Counted from the stretch's first letter, positions 24,523 to 33,063 are shown. The stretch is 33,063 bases of DNA from RGIG4079 sp045531405 (GCA_045531405.1 JAZSDX010000057.1:1-33063), one strand, 5' to 3'. The notes: generated from the sequence alone by a model not told the origin. Numbers and translations: made by a program.

Positions 24523-24578
24523 CATTAAATTTAGGTTATTATGCGGTTTTATGCCTATAAATAATTGATTTAACATAT

Positions 24579-25454
24579 ATGAACAAACATCGCAAATCGA
24601 CATTTTCAACATTTAGCGCACAAATCACTTCTACCATAAGTGTTGCGTTAGTGCTTTTGATATTAGGCATTGTTGCCTTTTTGGGTATTGCTGCCAACCG
24701 AACAACCTCTAACATCAAAGAGAATATAGGATTTGTAGTCGTTCTTAACGATAATATATCAGTTCCTGAGCTTAATGTCTTAAAGCAAAAATGGGCAAAA
24801 GAGCCCTATGTTGCAAGTCATCAATTCATCTCTGCCGAAGAAATCCTTAAACAAGAATCGACACGAATGGGAGAAGAAATCTTAGAGATGATGGCTGGGA
24901 TAAATCCATATCAATCTGAATTTGAAATAAATGTAAAAGCCAATTATGCCAATCGCGATAGTATTGAAAGTATAAAAGCGTCACTGATTGGTCATAATGG
25001 CATTAGCGAAATCATTACAAATACATCAATGATTGATGAGATTAATGCCAGTATCAATAATGTGATTTTAGCACTAATTATTGTTGCAGCAACACTCCTT
25101 TTAATTGCATTTGTCCTCATAAACAACTCAGTGAGACTGACTATATATTCTAAGCGTTTTATTATCCACACAATGAAACTTGTTGGTGCAACAGGTGGAT
25201 TCATTCGTCGTCCATTTATCACAAGTAACATTATTCATGGCATAATTGCTTCAATAATAGCAATTATTATACTTGCATCAACACTATATTACCTTCGCAC
25301 CATAGAATACTCACTATGTGAAGCAATTTCATGGATAGATGCCACATATGTATTTATTGCAATTACTATTTTAGGCATTGTAATATGCGCATTTTCAGCA
25401 CTATTTGCAACCAATAAATACATTCGCACAAACTATGATGATATGTTTAATTAA
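24579..25454 (+). CDS. ftsX: Cell division protein FtsX
   Basis: The protein has 291 residues. One membrane helix (about 18-40) precedes the extracytoplasmic FtsX domain (about 50-155, with FVVVLNDNISVPELNVLKQ). Three further helices lie at about 160-285, with the conserved NNSVRLTIYSKRFIIHTMKLVGAT loop that contacts FtsE. FtsX is the permease half of FtsEX, which links the divisome to cell-wall hydrolases. The gene heads a run of housekeeping genes; ftsE is not in this window. Confidence 0.92.
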   Translation: MNKHRKSTFSTFSAQITSTISVALVLLILGIVAFLGIAANRTTSNIKENIGFVVVLNDNISVPELNVLKQKWAKEPYVASHQFISAEEILKQESTRMGEEILEMMAGINPYQSEFEINVKANYANRDSIESIKASLIGHNGISEIITNTSMIDEINASINNVILALIIVAATLLLIAFVLINNSVRLTIYSKRFIIHTMKLVGATGGFIRRPFITSNIIHGIIASIIAIIILASTLYYLRTIEYSLCEAISWIDATYVFIAITILGIVICAFSALFATNKYIRTNYDDMFN

Positions 25455-25480
25455 AGATAAAACTTAAGACAAATATTATA

Positions 25481-25753
25481 ATGGCAAAAAAAACAATTAA
25501 ACCAACAGCAACAGAAAATAAACGAGTTATTTTTCCTTTGCACAAAATCAACCTCATATTAATGGGCATTGCCGGAGCAATGATCGTTATTGGATTCTTA
25601 TTAATGACTGGAGATAGCACAACAATGGACAATTTCAACCAAGAAATCTTTAGCACACGTCGCATTGTCGTGGGACCCACTATTGCATTTCTTGGATTTA
25701 TATTCATGGGATTTGGTATAATTTATCGTTCTAAGAAAGAAAATAACGCATAA
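25481..25753 (+). CDS. DUF3098 small membrane protein
   Basis: The protein has 90 residues with two membrane helices (about 24-43 and 62-82), a Lys-rich N-terminus and the conserved loop FNQEIFSTRRIVVGPT typical of DUF3098. The family occurs in Bacteroidota between ftsX and uppP, as here. Its stop codon shares a base with the uppP start (TAATG), so translation is coupled. Its function is unknown; an envelope or division role is suggested by the conserved neighbours. Confidence 0.88.
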   Translation: MAKKTIKPTATENKRVIFPLHKINLILMGIAGAMIVIGFLLMTGDSTTMDNFNQEIFSTRRIVVGPTIAFLGFIFMGFGIIYRSKKENNA

Positions 25754-26595
25754 TGGACATTCTCGATTCGATTATTATTGCCATCATTGAGGGGCTAACC
25801 GAATTTCTTCCGGTGTCCTCAACCGGTCACATGATTATTGCCCAAAACATTTTAGGAGTCGAAAGCACAAACTACGTCAAAGCTTTTACATTTATTATTC
25901 AATTTGGGGCTATTCTCTCGGTAATATGGCTATATTGGAAACGCTTCTTCCAACTCAACAATACTCCGGCTCCCGAAAATGCAGGATGGGTTCGACGTTT
26001 ACTCCACAAATATGACTTTTATTGGAAACTTTTCATTGCATTTATTCCGGCAGCCATTTTTGGATTATTATTTAGCGATGCTATCGATGCTATGCTTGAG
26101 AAAGTGTGGGTTGTTGCAGTGATGCTTGTTGTCGGAGGCGTTTTTATGCTTTTTTGCGACAACATCTTCAACAAAGGCAGTGAAAGCACTAAATTAACCG
26201 AAAAACGTGCATTCATGGTAGGATTATTCCAATGCATTGCTATGATTCCCGGAGTCTCTCGCTCAATGGCAACTATCGTAGGTGGTATGTCACAAAGAAT
26301 GACTCGCAAAGCCGCTGCCGAATTTTCGTTCTTCCTTGCCGTACCTACTATGCTTGGTGCCACTGTATATAAATGCTATAAACTCATAAAAGAAGACCCC
26401 GGCATTATATACAACAATCTTGACACGCTTGCAATAGGCAACATCGTAGCATTTATTGTAGCTCTACTAGCAATAAAATTCTTCATCAACTTCGTTTCTA
26501 AATATGGATTCAAAGCCTTTGGCTGGTATCGTATCGTAGTAGGTGGAGCAATTCTTATTATGCTCGCTTGTGGTGTTAATTTGCAAATAATGTAA
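25753..26595 (+). CDS. uppP: Undecaprenyl-diphosphate phosphatase
   Basis: The protein has 280 residues in the BacA/UppP family with about eight membrane helices. Motif 1 (EGLTEFLPVSSTGH, about 14-27) supplies the catalytic glutamates and motif 2 (PGVSRSMATI, about 170-180) the catalytic Ser-Arg. It dephosphorylates undecaprenyl diphosphate, regenerating the lipid carrier for peptidoglycan and glycans, and can give bacitracin resistance. The start overlaps the DUF3098 stop by one base. Confidence 0.95.
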   Translation: MDILDSIIIAIIEGLTEFLPVSSTGHMIIAQNILGVESTNYVKAFTFIIQFGAILSVIWLYWKRFFQLNNTPAPENAGWVRRLLHKYDFYWKLFIAFIPAAIFGLLFSDAIDAMLEKVWVVAVMLVVGGVFMLFCDNIFNKGSESTKLTEKRAFMVGLFQCIAMIPGVSRSMATIVGGMSQRMTRKAAAEFSFFLAVPTMLGATVYKCYKLIKEDPGIIYNNLDTLAIGNIVAFIVALLAIKFFINFVSKYGFKAFGWYRIVVGGAILIMLACGVNLQIM

Positions 26596-26607
26596 TCACT
26601 ATTGACT

Positions 26608-27327
26608 ATGTTTAATCCTTTAGAAGGAGAAATATTATATATTGACAAACCTCTTCATTGGTCATCGTTTGACGCAGTGAAACGTGTGCGTGGCATTATG
26701 GCTCGTCGTCTCAAACTAAAAAAAATGAAAGTGGGGCACGCCGGCACTCTTGACCCATTGGCTACAGGTGTAATGATTATTTGCACAGGACGTGCGACTA
26801 AGCGCATTGATGAGCTACAAGCCCACACAAAAGAATATGTTGCGACAATTGCATTGGGAGCAACAACACCTTCATTTGATCTTGAAACCGAAATCGATGC
26901 GACCTATCCCACCGAACATATTACTCGCGAAATGGTGGAAGAAGTATTGACCAAATTTACCGGTCGCATTGAACAAGTACCTCCTGCCTTTTCGGCATGT
27001 AAAATTGATGGCAAACGAGCTTACAAAATGGCTCGAAAAGGGAAAGAAGTCGAGCTCAAAGCGAAAATATTAGTAATCGATGAAATTGAGTTACTTGAAT
27101 ATTCACAACAAAGCATCGTAGTGAGAGTCGTATGTAGCAAAGGCACATATATACGAGCCCTAGCTCGCGACATTGGTCAAGCTCTTAATTCAGGAGGTCA
27201 TTTAACAGCACTTCGTCGCACTCGAGTTGGAGATATCAAGGTTGAAGATTGTCTCTCTGTTGATCAAGCCGTCGAAATGCTCAACAACATTGATATCGTA
27301 ATGCCCGAACCAAACGTAAACAATTAA
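26608..27327 (+). CDS. truB: tRNA pseudouridine(55) synthase
   Basis: The protein has 239 residues. The catalytic Asp lies in GHAGTLDPLATG (Asp49), with the further TruB motifs YVATIALG and the RNA-binding CSKGTYIRALARDIG. The C-terminal PUA domain of some homologs is absent, as is usual in Bacteroidota. TruB makes pseudouridine 55 in the T-loop of tRNAs. A TTG at 26602 extends the frame by two codons, but the ATG at 26608 is preferred. It begins 12 bp after uppP. Confidence 0.95.
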   Translation: MFNPLEGEILYIDKPLHWSSFDAVKRVRGIMARRLKLKKMKVGHAGTLDPLATGVMIICTGRATKRIDELQAHTKEYVATIALGATTPSFDLETEIDATYPTEHITREMVEEVLTKFTGRIEQVPPAFSACKIDGKRAYKMARKGKEVELKAKILVIDEIELLEYSQQSIVVRVVCSKGTYIRALARDIGQALNSGGHLTALRRTRVGDIKVEDCLSVDQAVEMLNNIDIVMPEPNVNN

Positions 27328-27369
27328 TTTATTTAGAATAAAATTATAAATCATATAACATTATTAATT

Positions 27370-28419
27370 ATGAAGTTATCACAGTTCAAATTCAAACTAC
27401 CAGAGGAACTCATCGCACAAGAACCTACATTAGGTCGTGATGAAGCTCGGCTTATGGTTGTTAATCGCAAAACAGGCGAAATTCAACACGAATATTTCAA
27501 AGATGTAATTCAACACTTTGACGAGGGTGACATCTTCATTTTTAACGATACAAAAGTATTTCCCGCTCGTCTCTATGGCAATAAAGAAAAAACCGGCGCT
27601 CTCATTGAAGTATTTTTACTTCGTGAATTAAATGAAGAGCATAAACTTTGGGATGTTCTTGTTGAACCAGCACGCAAAATTCGCATCGGGAATAAGCTAT
27701 ATTTTGGCGAAGATGAGTCAATGGTAGCTGAAGTTATTGACAACACCACTTCTCGTGGTCGCACTCTTCGTTTCCTTTTTGACGGAAGCCATGAAGAATT
27801 TAAGGCGGCATTATTCCGTTTAGGAGAAACACCCCTTCCCGATTATATCAAACGTAAACCAAATGAAGATGATGCTGAACGCTATCAATGTATCTTCGCA
27901 AAAAACGAAGGAGCTGTAGTTGCACCTGCGGCAGGCATGCACTTTAGTCGCGAATTATTAAAACGCATGGAAATTAAAGGAATTGAGCAAGGATTTCTCA
28001 CCGTTCATAGTGGTCTTGGCAACTTCCGCGAAATAGACGTTGAAGACCTCACTAAACATCGCATGGATTCAGAACAGATGGCAGTAAGCCCCGAGCTTGT
28101 AACTAAAGTAAATGCGATTAAAGATGCCGAGCACAAAGTGTGTGCAGTTGGCACTTCGGTACTTCGAGGAATAGCAAGTGCAGTATCAATGGGCGGACAC
28201 ATGAAAGTTTTTGAAGGTTGGACCAACAAGTTTATCTTCCCCCCTTATGATTTCACTGTTACCGACGCTCTTATCAGCAACTTCCATTTGCCCTACTCTA
28301 CCATGCTCATGATGGTGTCGGCGTTTGGAGGATATGAATTAACAATGGAAGCATATGAGCAAGCCATAAAAGAACAATATCGTTTCGGAGCCTATGGCGA
28401 CGCAATGCTAATTATCTAA
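27370..28419 (+). CDS. queA: S-adenosylmethionine:tRNA ribosyltransferase-isomerase
   Basis: The protein has 349 residues, the standard length. QueA signatures are the N-terminal LPEELIAQEPTLGRDEARL, DIFIFNDTKVFPARL, the central AAGMHFSRELL, the TVHSGLGNFREI region and the C-terminal NFHLPYSTMLMMVSAFGG. It transfers the ribosyl group of SAM to preQ1 in tRNA to form epoxyqueuosine in queuosine synthesis. A 42-bp gap separates it from truB with no terminator. Confidence 0.96.
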   Translation: MKLSQFKFKLPEELIAQEPTLGRDEARLMVVNRKTGEIQHEYFKDVIQHFDEGDIFIFNDTKVFPARLYGNKEKTGALIEVFLLRELNEEHKLWDVLVEPARKIRIGNKLYFGEDESMVAEVIDNTTSRGRTLRFLFDGSHEEFKAALFRLGETPLPDYIKRKPNEDDAERYQCIFAKNEGAVVAPAAGMHFSRELLKRMEIKGIEQGFLTVHSGLGNFREIDVEDLTKHRMDSEQMAVSPELVTKVNAIKDAEHKVCAVGTSVLRGIASAVSMGGHMKVFEGWTNKFIFPPYDFTVTDALISNFHLPYSTMLMMVSAFGGYELTMEAYEQAIKEQYRFGAYGDAMLII

Positions 28420-28429
28420 TAACCCGATT

Positions 28430-28972
28430 ATGATATTAAACGAACGCGACAGCCGTCACGAGCAAATACTTGTGGCGGCTCGTCAAATGATGATAGCAGC
28501 TCGCACAGCTCCAAAAGGAAAAGGTGTTGACATTATTGAAATTGCACTCATTGATGGCGATGACTTAACTCGGTTGTCAAATAAAATGGTAGCAATGGTT
28601 GAAGAGCATGGCATGAAGTTTTTCCTTCGCGATGCCGACAATATTCTTCAAGCCGAATGTGTTATCCTTATAGGAACACAACAACTCTCTCACGGATTAA
28701 ATTGTTCGCATTGTGGTTATGCCACTTGTGAAAGCAAACCGGCAACAGTGCCATGTGCTCTTAATTCTATAGATGTGGGCATCGCCATAGGATCGGCCTG
28801 TGCCTTGGCTGCCGATTTACGTCTTGACACTCGTGTTCTCTTCTCGGCTGGTTTGGCTGCTCAACGCCTTGGCATTCTTAACGACTGTAAGCAAGTTTTT
28901 GCAATTGCAGTTTCAGCTTCATCTAAGAATCCATTCTTCGATCGAAAACCCAAAGAGGAAAACAAACAATAA
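28430..28972 (+). CDS. DUF2148 ferredoxin-like domain protein
   Basis: The protein has 180 residues. The cysteine motif CSHCGYATCESKPATVPC (about 97-114) is the DUF2148 signature, proposed to hold an iron-sulfur cluster. The surrounding alpha/beta region resembles nitroreductase-like or oxidoreductase subunits. No transmembrane segment is seen. Its biological role is not established. It begins 10 bp after queA and ends 8 bp before the yigZ-like gene, so it is part of the operon. Confidence 0.85.
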   Translation: MILNERDSRHEQILVAARQMMIAARTAPKGKGVDIIEIALIDGDDLTRLSNKMVAMVEEHGMKFFLRDADNILQAECVILIGTQQLSHGLNCSHCGYATCESKPATVPCALNSIDVGIAIGSACALAADLRLDTRVLFSAGLAAQRLGILNDCKQVFAIAVSASSKNPFFDRKPKEENKQ

Positions 28973-28980
28973 CCACATCT

Positions 28981-29577
28981 ATGGCAGATACATTTTATAC
29001 TCTTGATGCTCCATCCGAAGGACTATACAAAGAGAAGATGAGTAAATTCATCTCCTTTGCTGTACCTGTAAGCTCGGCAGTCGAGGCAAAAGAAGTAGTT
29101 GCCAAATATCAAAAAGAATACTTCGATGCACGTCATGTATGTTGGGCTTATATGATAGGAACTGCTCGTAATGAGTTTCTTAGCAACGACAATGGAGAAC
29201 CAAGTGGAACTGCCGGCAAACCAATCTTAGGACAAATCAATTCGTTTAATCTCACAAACATTGTCATTATCGTAGTACGTTACTTTGGAGGGATAAAGCT
29301 CGGCACTTCGGGACTTATCGTAGCCTATCGTGAAGCTGCTCGCGAAGCAATACTCGCAGGCAACATAATAGAATGTCACGAAATGGCATCTATTACATTT
29401 AACTTCCCCTATCTCGCCATGAATGACGTGATGAAAGTCGTAAAAGATTCAAACATTAAAATAGCAAACCAAGTATTTGATAATGCTTGCGAAATGACTA
29501 TAACCACACGTCTCGATAATCGTGAAGCCGTAGCTAATAGGCTACTTGACATTGATGGCGTTACTTTTAATGAATAA
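28981..29577 (+). CDS. YigZ/IMPACT family protein
   Basis: The protein has 198 residues. An N-terminal UPF0029/IMPACT domain has the signatures YFDARHVCWAYMIG, NDNGEPSGTAGKPIL and VVRYFGGIKLGTSGLIVAY. A short C-terminal DUF1949-like ferredoxin fold domain (about 130-198) follows. Bacterial YigZ is thought to act near the ribosome or nucleotide pool; its exact role is unsettled. It is the last gene of the run that begins at ftsX. Confidence 0.92.
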   Translation: MADTFYTLDAPSEGLYKEKMSKFISFAVPVSSAVEAKEVVAKYQKEYFDARHVCWAYMIGTARNEFLSNDNGEPSGTAGKPILGQINSFNLTNIVIIVVRYFGGIKLGTSGLIVAYREAAREAILAGNIIECHEMASITFNFPYLAMNDVMKVVKDSNIKIANQVFDNACEMTITTRLDNREAVANRLLDIDGVTFNE

Positions 29578-29596
29578 TCATTTTACTCATACAACC

Positions 29597-30919
29597 ATGA
29601 AGAAATTATTAACATTTATCATTGCCTTTATGGCACTATCGGCAACTTCAGCCGAAAAAAGCATCATCATTGATGGCAAAATAAATAACTCTAAATTTTA
29701 CCCGGGTACTGTTCATGACTACAAAGTATATATTCCAAAGCAATATGACGGGACAAAACCTGCATGCTTATACCTTGGTCTTGATGGCATACTCTATAAT
29801 GCAACAGCCGTTATGGATACACTTATAGCTAATGGCGAAATGCCCGTAACAATAGGTGTGTTTGTAAAACCGGGTCGCATCGCTAACGATAGTACTGTGA
29901 TTCGCTACAATCGCAGCAATGAATTTGACCGAGTAGATGACACATTTGCTCGTTTTATCGAAACTGAGTTACTCCCTGCTGCCGAAAGTCACACACTCGC
30001 CGACGGTCGCACTATCAAAATATCAAAGGACCCTAATGATAGAGCTATTTCAGGGGCAAGCAGTAGTGGTATAGCCTCATTTAATGCAACATTCTTACGA
30101 CCCGACCTATTCAGTCGCATCTACACCACCTGTGGCACATTTGTTTCAATGCGTGGTGGACATGAATATCCTGCTCTGATACGCAAATATGAGCCACGCC
30201 CCATGCGTGTATTTATCCACGATGGCTCAAACGATATTTGGAACGCTCTATTCGGTCATTGGTATGAACAAAACCAACTCGTAGCCTCAGCTCTTGAATT
30301 TGCGGGATATGAATACAAAGCCGTATGGGACGACGGCAACCACAGCATTAAAAATGGCTCTCGCCTATTCCCCGAAGCAATGCGTTACCTATGGAAAGAC
30401 TATCCTACCCCTGTAAAGGCTGGTAAATCGCAAAATAACATGCTTCAAGCGATACTCATTGAGGATGAAAACTGGACTGCATATAACGGCAAAATGCCCA
30501 AAGTCGCCGAAAAATCAGCGACATCACCCGATGGCAAGTGGTTTACTGGAACTGAGAGAAATTCTGACTGGCTTGTGTGCTATACCGTTGATGAAAAAGG
30601 GAAGAAATCTAATCGCCAACAATTTTATTGGCTACACAACACACTTCATCAATACTATGATATCATCGGCATGCTCTATGCTACAGATGGCAACCTCTAT
30701 GTAGCCACTAAAATAGGGATCCAAGTGTGCGACCACAACGGGCGTGTGCGTGCTATTCTCCCCTATCCCACTGCCAATGATATCACAACATTCGCCTTTG
30801 AAGGGAACAATCTATATGTAAAAGATGTAAACGGCACGATTTTCACACGCAAAATCAATGCTACTGCCCACCCCACCGGTGCACCAAACGTAACCTACAA
30901 ATCACAAGGCGAAGGATAA
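29597..30919 (+). CDS. Exported esterase (alpha/beta hydrolase) with short SMP-30-like propeller remnant
   Basis: From the ATG at 29597 the protein has 440 residues. A signal peptide (MKKLLTFIIAFMALSATSA) precedes an esterase domain of the enterochelin-esterase type (about 40-265): the nucleophile elbow GASSSG (153-158), an acid near HDGSNDIW (208-215) and His249 in DGNHSIKNG. The C-terminal part (about 285-430) has the strand repeats NLYVATKIGIQVCDHNGRVRAIL and NNLYVKDVNGTIFTRKI seen in gluconolactonase/SMP-30 propellers, but it is too short for a full six-blade propeller. Bacteroidota have longer fusions of these two domains. The upstream frame (29546 start) lies within the yigZ gene and is not used. 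The substrate is unknown; a carbohydrate or plant-ester role is plausible. Confidence 0.8.
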   Translation: MKKLLTFIIAFMALSATSAEKSIIIDGKINNSKFYPGTVHDYKVYIPKQYDGTKPACLYLGLDGILYNATAVMDTLIANGEMPVTIGVFVKPGRIANDSTVIRYNRSNEFDRVDDTFARFIETELLPAAESHTLADGRTIKISKDPNDRAISGASSSGIASFNATFLRPDLFSRIYTTCGTFVSMRGGHEYPALIRKYEPRPMRVFIHDGSNDIWNALFGHWYEQNQLVASALEFAGYEYKAVWDDGNHSIKNGSRLFPEAMRYLWKDYPTPVKAGKSQNNMLQAILIEDENWTAYNGKMPKVAEKSATSPDGKWFTGTERNSDWLVCYTVDEKGKKSNRQQFYWLHNTLHQYYDIIGMLYATDGNLYVATKIGIQVCDHNGRVRAILPYPTANDITTFAFEGNNLYVKDVNGTIFTRKINATAHPTGAPNVTYKSQGEG

Positions 30920-30942
30920 TAAGCAAAAGGCATTATATACCG

Positions 30943-30975
30943 AGACGGGCAATCCAAATGGATCGCCCGTCTTTA
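30943..30975. terminator. Terminator between esterase and WG-repeat gene
   Basis: AGACGGGC-a-ATCC (30943-30955) pairs with GGAT-c-GCCCGTCT (30960-30972), with one mismatch and an AAAT loop, followed by TTTATT. It lies 23 bp past the esterase stop and can serve the converging gene as well. Confidence 0.8.
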
Positions 30976-30999
30976 TTGTCCTATTTTGTCATCATCATC

Positions 31000-32856
31000 T
31001 TACTTATTACCAAACATTATGTTATAGTCTGACTCAAATGTACGATATGATTCAGTCATTACTTTTACAATCTCATCAAAGATATCTTGTTTGCCGTCAT
31101 ACCATTCTATTGGTGGATACCAATAAATATCGTTACGTTTCTGTGCTGTTTTGAATGTTACACCCTGGAAATAGTTGATGGGCATTCCTGAATCATAAGC
31201 TATCATCATAAATCCTTTTGTTGTCTTTTTAAGACGTTTGTCACCAGCGTTAAGCCAACCATGTTCAGGTGAATAGACTTGCAATATGCCGGCTGTAAAT
31301 TCGCCTGTTTCCTCATTATGATTGAGCATTTCCAATCGATAGTGGCGAGGAGCAAGAGTTGGTTGACTATATCCATTCATTGCCATTACTAATTGGAAAT
31401 ATAGTCCGGCAAGACCATTCCCTCCAGGATTGAGTTTGAGGTTACCGATTGTAAATGAGCCTCCATCGAGTACCATCCATTTACATCCGGTTGACTTATC
31501 GTATTGATAGCCACTAATACGAAATGGAGCCGAAAACATATAACATGACAAATCGGGTTGAACATATTTCTTCTTTGGGTCAATCATTGCAACAATAAAG
31601 CCGTATGTATTTTCGCCATATGGATTGGCATCAGCATTCGATGAATTAAGCTGTGCATAATATGTTACATTGCCTAAATTATCATCATCAACGACCAATT
31701 GTTTTTCGCCTTGATAACAATTAGTGTGCAGTGGAGCTTGGTCATCGTCTTTTTTTGCAAACTTCACTTTGATGTGAATGTTTGACGTTACTGTGAACGC
31801 ATTGCCTGCCGATATATTTCTCACATTTTCGGCATCGTGAGTGATGCTTGCCACAGCCCAATCTTTGGCTGGAGTTACGCTCAATGTTGCGTTGTCACCA
31901 AATTCAAAACGTCCGGTTGGAGATATTTGAGCCGTACCTTCACCCTCGGTTGAAACGGTTACGTTATAATATGTTTTTTCGACAATAATCGGACCTATTG
32001 GTGGTTGTTCTTTAACGATAACCAAAGTGTCAGGAGGCCAAGGTCCTGGTATTGGAAGTGGGCTTGGTTTCCTCGGAGGTGGTAATGGTGTAGGCCATGG
32101 TTCACTACCAGCTTCCTCTTTATCTTTATAGCTCAACACCCACACAATTTCACCGTCGGGACGTATAAATCCACAATATCTATCGTTACCCCAACCTCCT
32201 ACTCCAAACTGAGCATAGCCCGATTGAGTAAATGGCTTGAAGTGTTCGATATTCAAATCATCACTTTCATAATTATAAAGTATTATATCCCCCCTCGCAT
32301 TGATATAATAATTATCAGAATCAGCATCTTTTATCACCCCCAGTCCCAATGGGTCGAAACGCGGTTGATATTCCAATGACGATACTCCACCAAAACTGCT
32401 TGATGAGAAGTTTTTTAATTTAACAAACTTGGTATTGATAACATCTACACCATCGCCATAGTTACCTGTTTTTGACACATAGGCACAACCATTATAGAAT
32501 GGTGTTGCGTTTTCGTATGATGCCAATAAATTGAAATTAGTATCGTAATAATTATATTTATCATTCTTATACACATAGAATATACCATTCTTCACCAATG
32601 ACACATTGGCTCCATCTAACACCCCCGACTTAAACACAACTTTACCGGTTTTGTCGATAAGGCTATATTCGCCATATACCGTCGATGGTTTGGTGGGATC
32701 TTCACACACTCTTACCCACGCGTATCCTTCACTAAATTCAGTGGCATTTGAACAATATTTGATAGGTTGAATCACAACTTTTCCATTTGCGTCGATATAT
32801 CCCCAACTATCATAAGAAGCAGGGAAAGCACGCAATCCCTCGCTCAAAGGGCGCAT
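31000..32856 (-). CDS. WG-repeat and InlB-like protein, 5'-truncated by an IS element
   Basis: From the first available ATG the protein has 618 residues. WG repeats fill the N-terminal part (WGYIDANGKVVIQP, YSLIDKTGKVVF). A Pro-rich linker (about 255-280) leads to an InlB B-repeat-like Ig segment (about 295-372, YYNVTVSTEGEGTAQISPTG) and a beta-rich C-terminal part. The frame stays open upstream to 32923, and codons there read YINKKGEKVYPHLSLYGGNKGA, part of a further WG repeat. That repeat is cut exactly where the IS end begins, and a stop codon follows inside the IS. The native start and signal peptide are therefore missing; the gene is probably inactive, and the ATG at 32856 is an internal methionine. 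Confidence 0.75.
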   Translation of the reverse strand: MRPLSEGLRAFPASYDSWGYIDANGKVVIQPIKYCSNATEFSEGYAWVRVCEDPTKPSTVYGEYSLIDKTGKVVFKSGVLDGANVSLVKNGIFYVYKNDKYNYYDTNFNLLASYENATPFYNGCAYVSKTGNYGDGVDVINTKFVKLKNFSSSSFGGVSSLEYQPRFDPLGLGVIKDADSDNYYINARGDIILYNYESDDLNIEHFKPFTQSGYAQFGVGGWGNDRYCGFIRPDGEIVWVLSYKDKEEAGSEPWPTPLPPPRKPSPLPIPGPWPPDTLVIVKEQPPIGPIIVEKTYYNVTVSTEGEGTAQISPTGRFEFGDNATLSVTPAKDWAVASITHDAENVRNISAGNAFTVTSNIHIKVKFAKKDDDQAPLHTNCYQGEKQLVVDDDNLGNVTYYAQLNSSNADANPYGENTYGFIVAMIDPKKKYVQPDLSCYMFSAPFRISGYQYDKSTGCKWMVLDGGSFTIGNLKLNPGGNGLAGLYFQLVMAMNGYSQPTLAPRHYRLEMLNHNEETGEFTAGILQVYSPEHGWLNAGDKRLKKTTKGFMMIAYDSGMPINYFQGVTFKTAQKRNDIYWYPPIEWYDGKQDIFDEIVKVMTESYRTFESDYNIMFGNK

Positions 32857-32923
32857 AGCCCCTTTATTCCCTCCATAAAGAGAAAGATGTGGATATACTT
32901 TTTCCCCTTTTTTATTGATATAG

Positions 32924-33063
32924 TGTCTAGTCCTGACATAGCGTTACAGTAAAAAGTAACAAAAAATGGAAGAGACTAAACACAAGTATGTTAAGCGAAC
33001 ACAACGAGATTATTCAATGCCTTTTAAGTTGGCAGTAGTACAAGAAGTAGAGCACACAGGAAT
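32924..33063 (+). mobile_element. IS3-family insertion sequence, left end (partial)
   Basis: The element begins at about 32924 with TGTCTAGTCCTGACATAGCG, which has the 5'-TG terminus of IS3-family ends, and carries an OrfA-like transposase start 42 bp inside. The boundary is set where the WG-repeat coding sequence stops making sense. The other end and any target duplication lie outside the window. Confidence 0.7.
32966..33063 (+). CDS. IS3-family transposase OrfA, N-terminal fragment
   Basis: Only the first 32 codons are in the window. The translation includes KYVKRTQRDYSMPFKLAVVQ followed by EVEHTG. It matches the start of the helix-turn-helix OrfA proteins of Bacteroidota IS3 elements, which recognise the IS ends and act with OrfB made by frameshift. 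No ORF upstream of the ATG competes for the start. Confidence 0.8.
   Translation, partial: MEETKHKYVKRTQRDYSMPFKLAVVQEVEHTG

Noticed and set aside
29546..29596. Esterase start within the yigZ gene
   Set aside because: The 17 extra residues precede a clean signal peptide that starts at ATG 29597.
1..33063. tRNA, rRNA and CRISPR array
   Set aside because: Reading both strands I found no cloverleaf-like segment, rRNA core sequence or regularly spaced direct repeats.

Overview
The window reads as chromosomal DNA from a low-GC member of the Bacteroidota, most likely order Bacteroidales. The evidence is the repeated Bacteroides-type promoter signature (TAnnTTTG, often continued as TAnnTTTGCA, sometimes with TTTG 19-20 bp upstream), the near absence of Shine-Dalgarno sequences, SusC/BtuB-style TonB-dependent receptors paired with surface lipoproteins, a BtuG-type beta-propeller, DUF4465, DUF6377 and DUF3098 proteins, and a glycine-lipid (glsA/glsB-like) gene pair. 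I cannot place it to family or genus from sequence alone.

Layout. 1-412: AT-rich DNA holding a probable ~210-nt structured noncoding RNA with its own promoter and terminator. 413-4341 (minus): a four-gene surface-glycan operon (polytopic GT-C-like membrane protein, GT2 glycosyltransferase, SDR epimerase/reductase, MptE/DUF115-like protein). 4409-6221 (plus): glsA-glsB-like acyltransferases for N-acyl glycine lipids, divergent from the glycan operon. 6290-13766: a cobamide-uptake island bounded by two near-identical cobalamin riboswitches facing inward. The left one drives a DUF4465 lipoprotein; the right one drives btuB, a surface lipoprotein and btuG. An independently promoted membrane regulator (DUF6377) lies between them. 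13842-15479 (plus): a bile-acid:sodium-symporter-family transporter and a Crp/Fnr regulator, closed by a 20-bp perfect terminator stem. 15589-17456 (minus): a small membrane protein and a succinate:acetate CoA-transferase. 17566-20123 (plus): miaB and an MFS transporter. The latter two units diverge from a perfectly palindromic -7 promoter element. 20168-24387 (minus): an SH3/multi-TM protein of unknown role, then a His-rich TonB-dependent receptor with a small His-rich exported protein, probably a metal-uptake pair. 24579-29577 (plus): a housekeeping run ftsX, DUF3098, uppP, truB, queA, DUF2148, yigZ. 29597-30919 (plus): an exported esterase with a short beta-propeller remnant. 31000-32923 (minus): a WG-repeat protein whose 5' end is cut off by an IS3-family element that begins at about 32924 and runs out of the window.

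How parts work together. The B12 island would bind cobamides at the surface (BtuG, the two other lipoproteins), pass them through BtuB, and be shut off by cobalamin through two aptamers, each followed by its own terminator hairpin. The glycan and lipid genes shape the envelope. The ftsX-to-yigZ block combines division, undecaprenyl-phosphate recycling and tRNA modification.

Most notable for follow-up: the symmetric divergent promoter at 17464-17483, the unassigned ncRNA at 118-343, the paired riboswitches with covariation and terminators, promoters fused to start codons (predicted leaderless mRNAs), the His-rich receptor pair, and the IS-truncated WG gene. No tRNA, rRNA or CRISPR array was seen.
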